DNA of 64,000 bases from positions 9,342,326 through 9,406,325 of the forward strand of contig NC_020504.1 of NCBI RefSeq assembly GCF_000349325.1, given 5' to 3'. Under the pieces are notes generated by a model. It did no database searches. It had not been told where the DNA came from and worked only from the letters and a program-made list of their open reading frames with translations. Source of the stretch: Streptomyces davaonensis JCM 4913. Lineage in GTDB: Bacteria > Actinomycetota > Actinomycetes > Streptomycetales > Streptomycetaceae. The position numbers and the translations under genes were made by a program. Below, piece by piece: positions 24,289 through 32,277 of this stretch. Position 1 is the first letter of the stretch; every line of letters starts with the position of its first letter.

Positions 24289-25617
24289 ATGACCAGCCCC
24301 ACCACCCATGCGCACAGCTCCCACGACATCGGCGCACTCATCCGTGGCCGCCGCACGGAACGCCGCATGACCCAAGCTCAGCTCGGCAAGATCCTGGGAT
24401 ACTCCGAGTCCTGGGTCTCCCGCCTGGAGGCCAACCAGATCAGCCCCGCCGTCAGCGTGCTCGCCCATCTCTCCCGGATCCTTCAACTCACACCCGCAGA
24501 GCTCGGATTCGTTACTCCGCCCCCGGACGGGCGAGCCACCCACCCAGGCACCGACGCGTACGGCACTAAGGTGGGCGGCATTGAAGACCTGGACGACCAG
24601 GAGGACGCGGTGCGGCGCAGAACCTTCCTTGCGGGCGCGGCCGGTCTCGGCGCTGCCGCTGCAGGCATCCCCTCCCCTGCCGACGCCGCGGAGTCGGCGG
24701 CACTGACCGGGCTGGAGGACTTACTGCTGTACGGGCCGCCGCCGCTCACTGTCCAGTCCTCCCGTGCGGCTGCGGCTCTAGCCGTTCGCACCTCCCGCGC
24801 TGAACTGCTCGCCGGCCGCTACGCCCAGCTCGCCCGTGCTCTTCCCCAGCGGCTCGCCCTCACCCAGGCCCTGGAGGACGCAGGGCGGAATGCCACCGCC
24901 GAACTGTGGTGCGTCGCCGCCCGGCTGGCTATCAAACGCGGCGACGATCGGCTCACCGCCATCACCGCGGACCGCGCCCTCACCAGTGCTGGGCAGGTCG
25001 ACGCGCCGCTCGTCCTGGCGGAGGCTCACCGCATGGTCTCCAGCGCCCACCGCCGTTACGGTCAACACCAGCGCGCCACCGCTGTCGCCGTCCGTGCCGC
25101 CGACCAGCTCATGGCCACCCACGTACCCGACGCCGCCGGACGCCTGTCCGCGGTCGGCAACCTACTGGCCACCGCCGCCTACAGCGCCGCCAAGGCAGGC
25201 GACCGCGACACCGCGCTCACACTGCTCAAGGATGCCCGTGCCCGCGCCACCCAGCTCGGCGCCACCCGCACACGGCCCGAGAGCATCGGCTACTTCGGCA
25301 CCGAACAGGTTGCCCTCCACGAGGTATCGGTCCATTACCTCCTCGGCGATGCCGGCGCCGCCATCGCCACCGCACGCACCATTCCCGTCGACACCCTCCC
25401 CGCCGAACGCCAAGCCCGCCTCTACCTCGACGTCGCCCGCGCCTACGACCAGTGGGGCAAAGCACACAAGTGCCTCGCCGCCCTCACCGCCACCGAGCGC
25501 GTCGCGCCCCAGGAAGCCCGGCGGGACAGCGTCCGCATTCTCGTGAAGGGTCTCCTCACCTCGCCCCAGCCGGTCCCGGGCACCCGAGCCTTCGCCCGCA
25601 AGGTCGGCGCCATCTGA
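24289..25617 (+). CDS. XRE family regulator with TPR-like C-terminus
   Basis: 442 residues. The helix-turn-helix is at residues 14-70 (L-I-R-G-R-R-T-E-R-R-M-T-Q-A-Q-L-G, S-E-S-W-V-S-R-L-E). After it comes R-R-R-T-F-L-A-G-A-A-G-L-G, a Tat-like string seen in this regulator family, then a long helical TPR-like region (about 170-430). ATG 24289 follows GGAGG. Regulators of this build often stand next to peptide clusters in Streptomyces and probably sense a small molecule or peptide through the TPR part. Divergent from the RiPP-type operon with a palindrome between them. Confidence 0.82.
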   Translation: MTSPTTHAHSSHDIGALIRGRRTERRMTQAQLGKILGYSESWVSRLEANQISPAVSVLAHLSRILQLTPAELGFVTPPPDGRATHPGTDAYGTKVGGIEDLDDQEDAVRRRTFLAGAAGLGAAAAGIPSPADAAESAALTGLEDLLLYGPPPLTVQSSRAAAALAVRTSRAELLAGRYAQLARALPQRLALTQALEDAGRNATAELWCVAARLAIKRGDDRLTAITADRALTSAGQVDAPLVLAEAHRMVSSAHRRYGQHQRATAVAVRAADQLMATHVPDAAGRLSAVGNLLATAAYSAAKAGDRDTALTLLKDARARATQLGATRTRPESIGYFGTEQVALHEVSVHYLLGDAGAAIATARTIPVDTLPAERQARLYLDVARAYDQWGKAHKCLAALTATERVAPQEARRDSVRILVKGLLTSPQPVPGTRAFARKVGAI

Positions 25618-25667
25618 GGAGGACAGCGCGCGCGTCCTCCGCAACGCACACGGCGCGTGGCGGATGC

Positions 25668-25817
25668 TTGCGGGACCAGAACCCCGAGTCGGCCCGCGAA
25701 ATCGCCGAGTCGCTCGTGAACCTTCTGGTGGCGTTCCCGAGCCCGTCGCACGCCGAGTCAATCGCGCGGCGCGCCCGCGACGTAATCTCCTGCATCGAAG
25801 GCGGCGCAGCCGCATAA
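25668..25817 (+). CDS. Small helical protein of unknown function
   Basis: 49 residues from TTG 25668, in a frame different from the regulator upstream. The sequence (A-R-E-I-A-E-S-L-V-N-L-L-V-A-F, then S-I-A-R-R-A-R-D-V-I-S-C-I-E) reads as two amphipathic helices and has protein-like composition rather than the Arg/Pro-rich look of shadow frames. It ends 15 bases before a strong terminator, so it sits at the end of the regulator transcript. Start and reality are uncertain; no family recognised. Confidence 0.4.
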   Translation: MRDQNPESAREIAESLVNLLVAFPSPSHAESIARRARDVISCIEGGAAA

Positions 25818-25831
25818 CGACGTAGCCACCC

Positions 25832-25871
25832 CACAAAAGGGCCCCTCTCCCACCCGGGAGAGGGGCCCTTT
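25832..25871 (+). terminator. Strong intrinsic terminator
   Basis: An 18-bp perfect stem (CAAAAGGGCCCCTCTCCC at 25832-25849 with its complement at 25854-25871) and a 4-base ACCC loop, the right arm ending in CCCTTTTGTG. It closes the XRE transcript and, with an A-tract on the left arm, can act in both directions. Confidence 0.9.
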
Positions 25872-26074
25872 TGTGTTTCCGTCCCCGGGCGCAGCACGGA
25901 GCAGCGAAGGCGCAGCGAGCCGCTCAACGGCCCTCACGGGCCCTTATTTCCGGGACGTGGCCCAGGGTGCCACACGGCACGCCGCGCACCGCCCTGCGGG
26001 GCCTGGCGGCCCCTCCGGGCGAATCGGCGGGCGCCTTCGGCGCGTTCACCGGCAAAGGGTTTTCGGCCCTGCGC

Positions 26075-26305
26075 CTACGGCGCGCCGCGCGGCCTCCTGG
26101 GTCGCGCCCCGGAGATGTTCGAGAGTTCCGCGATTCCGGCGAGTGCGTCCTGGCCGACCTTGAGGGGGCGGACCCAGATCATCCCGACCAGCTCGCCGCG
26201 CACCAGCGGCATGATGAGCGGGCGCGGGACCGTGCCCTCGCCCAGCCCGGCGGTGTACGCGCTCTTCGCCACGTCGACCAGTGCGTCCCACATCCGTGCT
26301 TCCAC
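26075..26305 (-). CDS. Small conserved streptomycete protein, possibly truncated
   Basis: 76 residues from GTG 26305, with GGAGGGG 8 bases upstream; ATG 26293 is an alternative. Residues 5-60 (M-W-D-A-L-V-D-V-A-K, P-R-P-L-I-M-P-L-V-R-G-E-L-V-G, W-V-R-P-L-K-V-G-Q-D-A-L) look like a genuine compact protein, while the last 12 residues are Arg/Pro-rich and run into a GC-rich hairpin-containing stretch, so the natural C-terminus may have been lost. No function can be given. It is isolated, reading toward the terminator of the XRE operon. Confidence 0.5.
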   Translation of the reverse strand: MEARMWDALVDVAKSAYTAGLGEGTVPRPLIMPLVRGELVGMIWVRPLKVGQDALAGIAELSNISGARPRRPRGAP

Positions 26306-26705
26306 GGAAGCCCCCTCCGTCTGCCTTACTCGATCACCGCACCCCGCCACGAGGGTTGAGGCCGTGTCAGCGGGATGATCAGCCAGCTCCGGACGGTGTG
26401 CCCGGCAAGAGCAGCGGGTCGCTCGAGGTCCGACCGGTGCCGGCACGTACCAGCGAGGCCCGGGCCGCGCAGAGCGCTATCGCCGCGGCCAGCCCGCTCG
26501 TGCACCCGTGGGGCGGTAAGTCACACATCGGCCCGTTGTCGGTGCAGGTCGCAGCGGAAGGGACTGCCCTGGAGGGGGAAATGCTGCCGCGGAGTCATGT
26601 GTGTGGCGTGAATCACAGTCGATGTCGGGAAGTTGAGTGCCGGATCGGCCCTCTCCCGCCGCAGGTAGGTGAACAGACTTACCCAAGCAACAAAGGAGGC
26701 CCGAG
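26306..26705. other. Non-coding 400 bases
   Basis: No convincing gene. It should hold the promoter of the 503-residue protein at 26706 and that of the small minus-strand gene ending at 26075. No clear -10/-35 pair or long hairpin was found. Confidence 0.4.
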
Positions 26706-28217
26706 ATGCCTGCGGTTTCAACGCCGGACTCGGCACCCGAGGATGCCGCTCAGCGGCCTGCTGCAGGATCGTCCGACGCAGCAGGAGCGCTGCTCGTTGC
26801 CTCAGCGGAAGGATGCGTATCGCCCGAAAATGTGGCGCTCGACGAGCCGGGCGACGCCGGACTCGCAGCGCCCATGGACGGGCCCGACCTGGACCACGAT
26901 GCCTTCCCACAGCCTGACGACGCCGTCCTGAACTCCGGCAGCCTGGCTGATGTCGTGGACACGGATTCCTTCTGGTCCGGCGTCAGTGACTCCTTCCAAC
27001 CGCTGGTCGGCCTCAGCACGATGCTCAGCGAGTTCACCGAGCGGGCGAACTTCGGCCTCGCCCCGGCGTTCGCCGGCATCGAGCTGGCAGTTCCCCGGCT
27101 GCCCAACATCGGAGAGATGGTTGGCCATTCGCTGCTGGACGGACTGGCCGCCCGCAATGCTGCGCTGTCGGCGCTGGCCGGCGTGCAGCCCCAGGTCCTC
27201 TCGCTGTCCGAGACCTTGAACTCGGTACTGCCCTCCGTCATGCCCACGCTGGGGCTGCTGGACGGACTCAACTCGGCCAGGGCGGCCTTGTCCGTAATCG
27301 AGCCGCAGATCAACAGCCTGGCGAGTGTGCTGGGACCCGCCGCCCGCCTGTCGTCGATGGCTGACGCCTTCCAGCCGCTGGTTGGTCTCGGTGAACTCGT
27401 TCGTCAGTCGCACTTCGGCCTGGCCCCGGCGTTCCGATACCTCCCGGATCTGATTCCCCCGCTGCCCAACCTGGCGAAGCTGGCAGAAACGCTCGCACCG
27501 TGCTTCGCCATCCAGGTGGGCCTACCGCGGACGATGCAGGAGGTCCTGCGCACCCTCCCGACGATGGCGGACGCCATCGGCGGCCATATGGCCGACCTCT
27601 TCGCCGGAGTCCGGTCTGTCGCTGACTGGGCGAAGCGGCTGAAGCCGTCCGTCCTTGCCGAGGCCCGCTACGCCTTCGACGCGTATGTGAAGGGCGACAC
27701 GGAGCCGATGAAGGACTTCCTGCGCCGCTGCCTGCGTCTGTGGCCGGTGCTGGAGGACCACTGTCAAGCCCTGGCTGTGGCGATGTTCGAGCGCGCATGG
27801 GAGCAGGAAGCCGACCTCACCGACGACCAGTCGGTGCGCAGGGTCCTGGTCCGGTATGCCCGCCAGGGCTGCGACTCCGAGCGCGATCACCAGATCCGCG
27901 GTGCCTCGATCGGTTACATCCCGGAGGGTTGGGAACAGCGGGACACCGTGCCCGGGCCGGAGGACCTGGTGATCCCCCGTCTGGTTCCCTGGGCCCAGCA
28001 GTTCGAGACCGCCCCCGTGCGCTACGTGGCAGGCAAGCTCAACGAGCAGGAACAGGCCCTGGTCCGTGCCTGGTCGGAAAACCACCCCTTGACGTGGCCC
28101 AAAGCGTCGGATCTGGTGCAGCAGGACGAGGCGCAAGGAGAGCGGGCCCGACGCAAACTGCACCGCCTCGGCAAGGAGTGGCGCAGGCGCGAGAACAGCC
28201 GCCAGGAGCTTCCGTGA
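26706..28217 (+). CDS. Uncharacterised 503-aa protein with internal repeat
   Basis: AAAGGAGG precedes ATG 26706. Residues 1-90 are acidic and low in structure. Two related segments follow: F-Q-P-L-V-G-L ... F-G-L-A-P-A-F ... P-R-L-P-N at about 97-134 and again F-Q-P-L-V-G-L ... F-G-L-A-P-A-F ... P-P-L-P-N at about 222-257, each followed by leucine-rich helices. The C-terminal 180 residues are a charged helical domain with no repeat. No signal peptide or membrane segment. The stop overlaps the GTG of the next gene, a one-helix or two-helix membrane protein, so the pair is coupled. No family recognised. Confidence 0.72.
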   Translation: MPAVSTPDSAPEDAAQRPAAGSSDAAGALLVASAEGCVSPENVALDEPGDAGLAAPMDGPDLDHDAFPQPDDAVLNSGSLADVVDTDSFWSGVSDSFQPLVGLSTMLSEFTERANFGLAPAFAGIELAVPRLPNIGEMVGHSLLDGLAARNAALSALAGVQPQVLSLSETLNSVLPSVMPTLGLLDGLNSARAALSVIEPQINSLASVLGPAARLSSMADAFQPLVGLGELVRQSHFGLAPAFRYLPDLIPPLPNLAKLAETLAPCFAIQVGLPRTMQEVLRTLPTMADAIGGHMADLFAGVRSVADWAKRLKPSVLAEARYAFDAYVKGDTEPMKDFLRRCLRLWPVLEDHCQALAVAMFERAWEQEADLTDDQSVRRVLVRYARQGCDSERDHQIRGASIGYIPEGWEQRDTVPGPEDLVIPRLVPWAQQFETAPVRYVAGKLNEQEQALVRAWSENHPLTWPKASDLVQQDEAQGERARRKLHRLGKEWRRRENSRQELP

Positions 28218-28411
28218 GTGCGCCGTCCGACCGATCGCAGGAGCCGCTGATGACCGTACGGGCCGCAGTCATCTTGATGCTGGGCACGCAGATCGCCGTG
28301 GCCGCTGGCGTGCTGACCGTGCTGGCCGGGAACGCATGGGCTGTCGCGGTACTGGCTGCCGGGGGCGCCTTCGCCGGCACCGTCGCCTTCGCCCGGTCCG
28401 TGATCGGCTGA
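28214..28411 (+). CDS. Small membrane protein coupled to the 503-aa protein
   Basis: 65 residues from GTG 28214, which overlaps the previous stop as GTGA. After a short polar N-terminus (12 residues) two hydrophobic segments fill residues 15-62 with a short break near N-A-W. It could be a membrane partner for the larger protein. An internal ATG at 28250 is possible but gives up the coupled start. No family recognised. Confidence 0.65.
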   Translation: MSAPSDRSQEPLMTVRAAVILMLGTQIAVAAGVLTVLAGNAWAVAVLAAGGAFAGTVAFARSVIG

Positions 28412-28447
28412 ACCGGCCCGGGCGAGCAGGACGCCCGGGCCGACGCC

Positions 28448-28630
28448 GTGGTCACCGCGTGGTGCGGCCGCGCCGCCTCCGCCACCGCCCTGTCCCAGTT
28501 GCTGGCGGCGGACCGGAGTGTTCCCGTGCCGGTGTGGTTGCGTCAGCTCCCCTTCGCCCTGCGTACGCACCCACCGCTGCGGCTGCGTCACTGGTGGATC
28601 CGTACCGCCCCCTGGGCGGAGGCGGGCTGA
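28448..28630 (+). CDS. Possible small protein, third gene of the operon
   Basis: 60 residues from GTG 28448, 36 bases after the membrane protein. The composition (S-A-T-A-L-S-Q-L-L-A-A-D-R, then W-L-R-Q-L-P-F-A-L-R, and a Trp-rich C-terminus) is protein-like but the ribosome site is weak and nothing is recognised. Confidence 0.3.
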   Translation: MVTAWCGRAASATALSQLLAADRSVPVPVWLRQLPFALRTHPPLRLRHWWIRTAPWAEAG

Positions 28631-28876
28631 TCAGTCCAGCCGCTCGTACTCCCTGGCGCGCGGCAGCATGTCGGCGCGACCGTATTCGGCTGGTTTCTGG
28701 TCACGGTGCCGCGTAAATAGCCTGGTCGCTGGCTCTCGCCGGAGGTACAGGGGAGGCTTCGGCGTCTGGATTCCGCTGCTCCAGGCGGCTTGCTCGTGAC
28801 GCATTGTCAGTAGCGGATGGTGTCCTCGTCTCAACGGGCCGTCAGTGCCACCGAGTTGGGACAAAGGAGCGGGACA

Positions 28877-29155
28877 TTGCCCTGGGTGGAGGAGCACGAG
28901 CGCGATGGGACGAAGGTGCGCCGGTACTTCCGGTGGGCACCGGGAGCGCGACGGGACCTGTCGATTCTGGTCCTGCTGGGGATCGCGGTCGCGGGCTACG
29001 GCGGGACGACCGGCACGGCCAGTAGCGGCGGTCCGGGGTCGAGGTCCCGGCCGACGTCGACGGCCACGTACCCGGTGCACTTCGAGGGCTGGGACGACCC
29101 GGCGCCCACGCCGCGGCCGACGGTCTCGTACCCGATCCGGTTCGACACCCGATGA
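28877..29155 (+). CDS. Membrane protein preceding an Mrr-type nuclease
   Basis: 92 residues from TTG 28877, with AAAGGAG 7 bases upstream. The N-terminus (P-W-V-E-E-H-E-R-D-G-T-K-V-R) resembles small streptomycete proteins that start in this way; residues 33-48 form one hydrophobic segment, and the C-terminus is Pro/Thr-rich with a repeated Y-P-[VI]-[HR]-F element. It precedes the nuclease gene by 92 bases on the same strand and may be its membrane partner. Function unknown. Confidence 0.6.
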   Translation: MPWVEEHERDGTKVRRYFRWAPGARRDLSILVLLGIAVAGYGGTTGTASSGGPGSRSRPTSTATYPVHFEGWDDPAPTPRPTVSYPIRFDTR

Positions 29156-29247
29156 GCACGGCATCGCCCGCGCGGGGCAAGCCCTCTTGCCGGGGCCGAG
29201 CAGGGCTTTCACACTGCGGATCACGGACACAGGGGAGTGGGGGACTG

Positions 29248-29931
29248 ATGGCAGCGCGACGGCGCCGGCGGCTGCGGAAGCGGACACGCAGGCAGTTACA
29301 GGGCTGGGGCATCGTGGCGACGCTGGCCGTCACGGTGTGGGTGGCCGGGAACTGGGCGACAGTGTGGCCCGTGCTAGTGACCGTGGTCGCCGTCGTGGTG
29401 GTGGGCGGAGCCGGCTGGGGCCTCCTACGCGCGCACCGGCTCGCGGTCGGCGGAGACCGGAAATGGCGGGCGCAGGAGGAGGCGCGGGCGCGGGAGCTGT
29501 CGATGACGGAGGTCGACGCGCTGTCCTGGCAGGACTTCGAGCACTACGTCGCCGATCTCTGCCGTCGGGACGGCTGCACCAAGGTCGTCGTCAGCGGCAA
29601 GAGCGGCGACCTGGGCGCCGACGTCGTCGGCTACCTCGCCGACGGCCGCAAACTGGTCGTCCAGGTCAAGAAGTACGCGCCCGAGCGCAGCGTGTCCTCG
29701 CAGGACATGCAGAAGTTCGTCGGCACCGCCCGCCTCGAGCACGGCGCGGACGTCGCCCTGTTCGTCACCACGTGCCGCGCGTTCACGAAGGCCGCCCTCG
29801 GCCTGGCGGTGCGCCAGGACATCGTGGCCCTGCACCGTGACCTGCTCGGCTCCTGGGTCAAGGGCGCCCATCTGGAGACACTGATCCCGCTGAACGGAAG
29901 CGGCGGCGGCGCGCGGCGCCCGCCAGCCTGA
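29248..29931 (+). CDS. Membrane-anchored Mrr-type restriction endonuclease-like protein
   Basis: 227 residues. A very basic N-terminus is followed by two membrane segments (about 20-60). Residues 85-215 form an Mrr-cat nuclease domain: D-F-E-H-Y-V-A near the start, G-D-L-G-A-D-V-V-G with the catalytic Asp, and V-V-Q-V-K-K-Y giving the Q-x-K form of the PD-(D/E)xK site. Such proteins cut modified DNA or act as general nucleases; membrane anchoring suggests a role against incoming DNA (inference). ATG 29248 is chosen because GGGGAG precedes it and the basic N-terminus fits; the frame is open upstream. Confidence 0.75.
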   Translation: MAARRRRRLRKRTRRQLQGWGIVATLAVTVWVAGNWATVWPVLVTVVAVVVVGGAGWGLLRAHRLAVGGDRKWRAQEEARARELSMTEVDALSWQDFEHYVADLCRRDGCTKVVVSGKSGDLGADVVGYLADGRKLVVQVKKYAPERSVSSQDMQKFVGTARLEHGADVALFVTTCRAFTKAALGLAVRQDIVALHRDLLGSWVKGAHLETLIPLNGSGGGARRPPA

Positions 29932-30027
29932 TGAGACACCCCTGTAGTGCGAAGGGTGCCTGATGCTCAGGTGTGGGCAGGGCCAGCGCGGGGGAGAACG
30001 CAACAACGCCTGCTCACCGTGTGCATG

Positions 30028-30242
30028 GAACTGGTAGTGCTTCGTTAGGTTTGGGTGTTTTCGCTGATCAAGAGCATGTTGGGTACGTGGACATGCATGA
30101 AGTGAACCGATTACGGGCCGCGTTGGGGCTTTTCGTGGAGGATGTGTTCGCGTCGGTTCCGCGTAAGGATCAGCGGGCCAGGGGCGAGTGCTATCTGCGG
30201 GGGCTGATGCTGGACGGCCGGCGCAAGTCGATCCAGCCGATG
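30028..30242 (+). mobile_element. Left-end remnant of an IS701-type element
   Basis: The bases from about 30028 (CTGGTAGTGCTTCGTTAGG) through 30242 contain a likely left end and the first 50 codons of an IS701-type transposase, then break off. Confidence 0.5.
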
Positions 30243-30536
30243 GTGCTGTTCATCGCCGAGGACGCCGTGTATTGGTTCTCGGACGGTTCGCATCGGGGCA
30301 TTGAGGAGATCCGGTCCGCGATCGGGAAGACGTTCGCGACAATCCTCGACGAGGTGTATGAGGTGCGTGAACTGGAGTGGCCGGTGCTCACCTCTGATGT
30401 CGCGGTGTGTCGCTGTCGGTTCGCCTGGACCGGCGTCGTGAACGGTGAACTCCGCTCTGGCCGGGGCCGGGGCACCAACGGCATCGTGCGGCGGGACGGA
30501 GAGTTGAAGATGCTGCATGAGCATCTCAGCTCCTGA
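30087..30536 (+). pseudogene. Chimera of IS701 transposase N-terminus and NTF2-like protein C-terminus
   Basis: One open frame with two unrelated halves. Residues 1-52 from GTG 30087 (L-F-V-E-D-V-F-A-S-V-P-R-K-D-Q-R, Y-L-R-G-L-M-L-D-G-R-R-K-S-I-Q-P-M) are the start of an IS701-type transposase and match the pattern of the intact gene at 50652. From about 30243 the sequence becomes the C-terminal two thirds of a nuclear-transport-factor-2/SnoaL-like protein (D-A-V-Y-W-F-S-D-G, then C-R-F-A-W-T-G and L-H-E-H-L-S at the end). The join is in frame, so a fusion protein could be made, but it most likely marks a deletion. Confidence 0.75.
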
Positions 30537-30551
30537 TCCCTGCGCAGGCCC

Positions 30552-30740
30552 TCACCTCAGCCCGTTGGTCTTGTTCGCCTTGGTGCGGGCCAGCCGGTAG
30601 GACTCCGTTCCGGTCTCGATCAGGGTGGCGTTGAAGGTGAGCCGGTCCACGACGGCCGCGCAGAGCCGCGGATCGGTGAACGTCTTTGACCAGCCAGTGA
30701 TCGCCTCGTTGGAGGCGATGGCGATGCTGTTCTTGGGCTG
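30552..30740 (-). pseudogene. IstB-like ATPase C-terminal remnant (IS21 type)
   Basis: About 62 residues without a start, ending at TGA 30552: I-A-I-A-S-N-E-A-I-T-G-W then D-P-R-L-C-A-A-V-V-D-R-L-T-F-N-A and E-T-G-T-E-S-Y-R-L. This is the C-terminal end of the IS21 helper ATPase IstB. The rest is replaced by the alpha/beta hydrolase gene, whose stop lies at 30743-30745. Confidence 0.8.
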
Positions 30741-30742
30741 CG

Positions 30743-31711
30743 CTATGCGGCGGGGTTCGTGGCCAGGAGTCGGGCGAGCCAGTCGGTGCGGGTCCGGCGG
30801 GCTGTGGCCGAGATGTGTGCCTGCGGGTACAGGGCGTCGAATCCGTGGAAGCCGCCTGCCCAGACGTGGAGTTCGGCCTGGCCGCCGGCCGCCCAGATGC
30901 GGGTGGCGTAGTCGGTGTCCTCGTCTCGGAAGACTTCGGCGGAGCCGGTGTCGATGTAGGTGGTCGGCAGGTCCGCGAGGTCGTCGGCCAGGGCGGGTGA
31001 GACGTATGCGGGTACCTCGTCGTCGGTGAGGTCGCCGAGGAGGCAGCGCCATCCGAATCCGTTCATCTCGCGGGTCCAGACGCCGGGCCCGTTGGAGTAC
31101 TGGAGGCTGGAGGTGGTGGTGTTGCGGTGGTCGAGCATGGGGCCGATCAGTACTTGGGCGGCGATCGTCGGGGTGCCGAGGTCGCGGGCCAGGAGGGTGA
31201 CGCCGGCGGCGAGGCCGCCGCCCGCGCTGGCGCCTGCGACGATGATCCGGGCGGGGTCAATGCCCAGTTCTTCGGAGTGTTCGGCGACCCAGAGCAGTCC
31301 CTGGTAGCAGTCGTCGACCGGGACGGTGCCGGTGGACTCGGGCGCGAGCCGGTAGTCGACGGAGACCACGACGGCGCCGAACTCCTCGAGCCACTCCAGC
31401 GGGATGTCGATCTGTGAGAAGCGGTCGCCCATGACCATCCCGCCGCCGTGCATCCAGTAGACGCAGGGTGCGGCGGTGGTGCGATCGGTGTTCGCGGGGC
31501 TGAAGACGGACAAGGGGATCGGGGTGCCGTCCGGACTCGCAGCGGTGACCTCGCGCCGGTCGATAGCGCGACCTTCGAGGAGGGGTTCGACGGGCATCGA
31601 GGAGAAGGGGCGTACCTGCGCCAGCACTTCCGGGCTGAGCTGGGGCATGAGGGGCATGTCGGCCAAGAGTTCATGCAGTTCGGGGTCGAGGGCGGGTCGT
31701 GCCGTGGTCAT
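30743..31711 (-). CDS. Alpha/beta hydrolase (hormone-sensitive-lipase type)
   Basis: 322 residues. The oxyanion-hole motif H-G-G-G at about residue 88 and the nucleophile motif G-A-S-A-G-G at about residue 160 mark the HSL/type IV esterase group; the catalytic Asp is in G-S-A-E-V-F-R-D-E-D and the His in G-G-F-H-G-F-D near residue 290. Cytosolic, no signal peptide. It lies downstream of a monooxygenase-like gene on the same strand, 104 bases apart, and both are divergent from an AraC regulator. Likely an esterase on a small xenobiotic or metabolite ester. Confidence 0.85.
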   Translation of the reverse strand: MTTARPALDPELHELLADMPLMPQLSPEVLAQVRPFSSMPVEPLLEGRAIDRREVTAASPDGTPIPLSVFSPANTDRTTAAPCVYWMHGGGMVMGDRFSQIDIPLEWLEEFGAVVVSVDYRLAPESTGTVPVDDCYQGLLWVAEHSEELGIDPARIIVAGASAGGGLAAGVTLLARDLGTPTIAAQVLIGPMLDHRNTTTSSLQYSNGPGVWTREMNGFGWRCLLGDLTDDEVPAYVSPALADDLADLPTTYIDTGSAEVFRDEDTDYATRIWAAGGQAELHVWAGGFHGFDALYPQAHISATARRTRTDWLARLLATNPAA

Positions 31712-31815
31712 GGTCGTTGCCTTTCAGGGGGTGGTGGCGGGACGGTCGGGCGAGGAGGGAGTCTCCTCGGCGGGCACCGCGGCGGCAGGGGCTGGGGGGT
31801 GGGGTGTTCGGCGGG

Positions 31816-32133
31816 TCAGAAGGCGGCCTTGCCGCGGACCGGCACGTAGTCGGTGTATTCGGACTCCTTGGCCAGCAGTCCGTCGATCTGCGCCACGATG
31901 GCCTGGGCGGCCTCGCCGGCGAAGATCCGGTGGTGGTCCTCCTCGCTGGTCCAGCCCTCGGTGACGTGGACGACGTCGGGGTCGGACGCGGAACGGGAGA
32001 CGAGGTAGACCACGCAGTACTCGCTCGCGCCGGGGCTGCCCTCGTGCAGGCCGGTCAGCAGCAGCTCGACCAGCCGGTCGCCCATGCCGGGCCTGGCGGT
32101 CAGGGTGGCGTTGAAGCCGTACGTGGCAATCAT
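31816..32133 (-). CDS. Antibiotic biosynthesis monooxygenase-like protein
   Basis: 105 residues from ATG 32133. The layout of an ABM dimeric alpha/beta-barrel protein is visible: an N-terminal strand (A-T-Y-G-F-N-A-T-L-T-A), R-P-G-M-G-D-R-L-V-E-L-L-L, a central strand Y-C-V-V-Y-L-V-S and V-H-V-T-E-G-W with S-E-E-D-H-H. Members are cofactor-free oxygenases or quinone-handling proteins; the reaction here is unknown. AraC gene divergent at 32278, hydrolase downstream. Confidence 0.72.
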   Translation of the reverse strand: MIATYGFNATLTARPGMGDRLVELLLTGLHEGSPGASEYCVVYLVSRSASDPDVVHVTEGWTSEEDHHRIFAGEAAQAIVAQIDGLLAKESEYTDYVPVRGKAAF

Positions 32134-32277
32134 TGAGTGCCTTCTTCTCGGTCGTGGAGTGAGGTGATTCCATTCAATCGCCGTGACCTGCGTAAACGTT
32201 AGAACGATGCTCGCTGGTACTTGCACGATCCTCGCGAGCACGGGAATTGCAGCACAGAACAGTGCTGCAATGGACGC

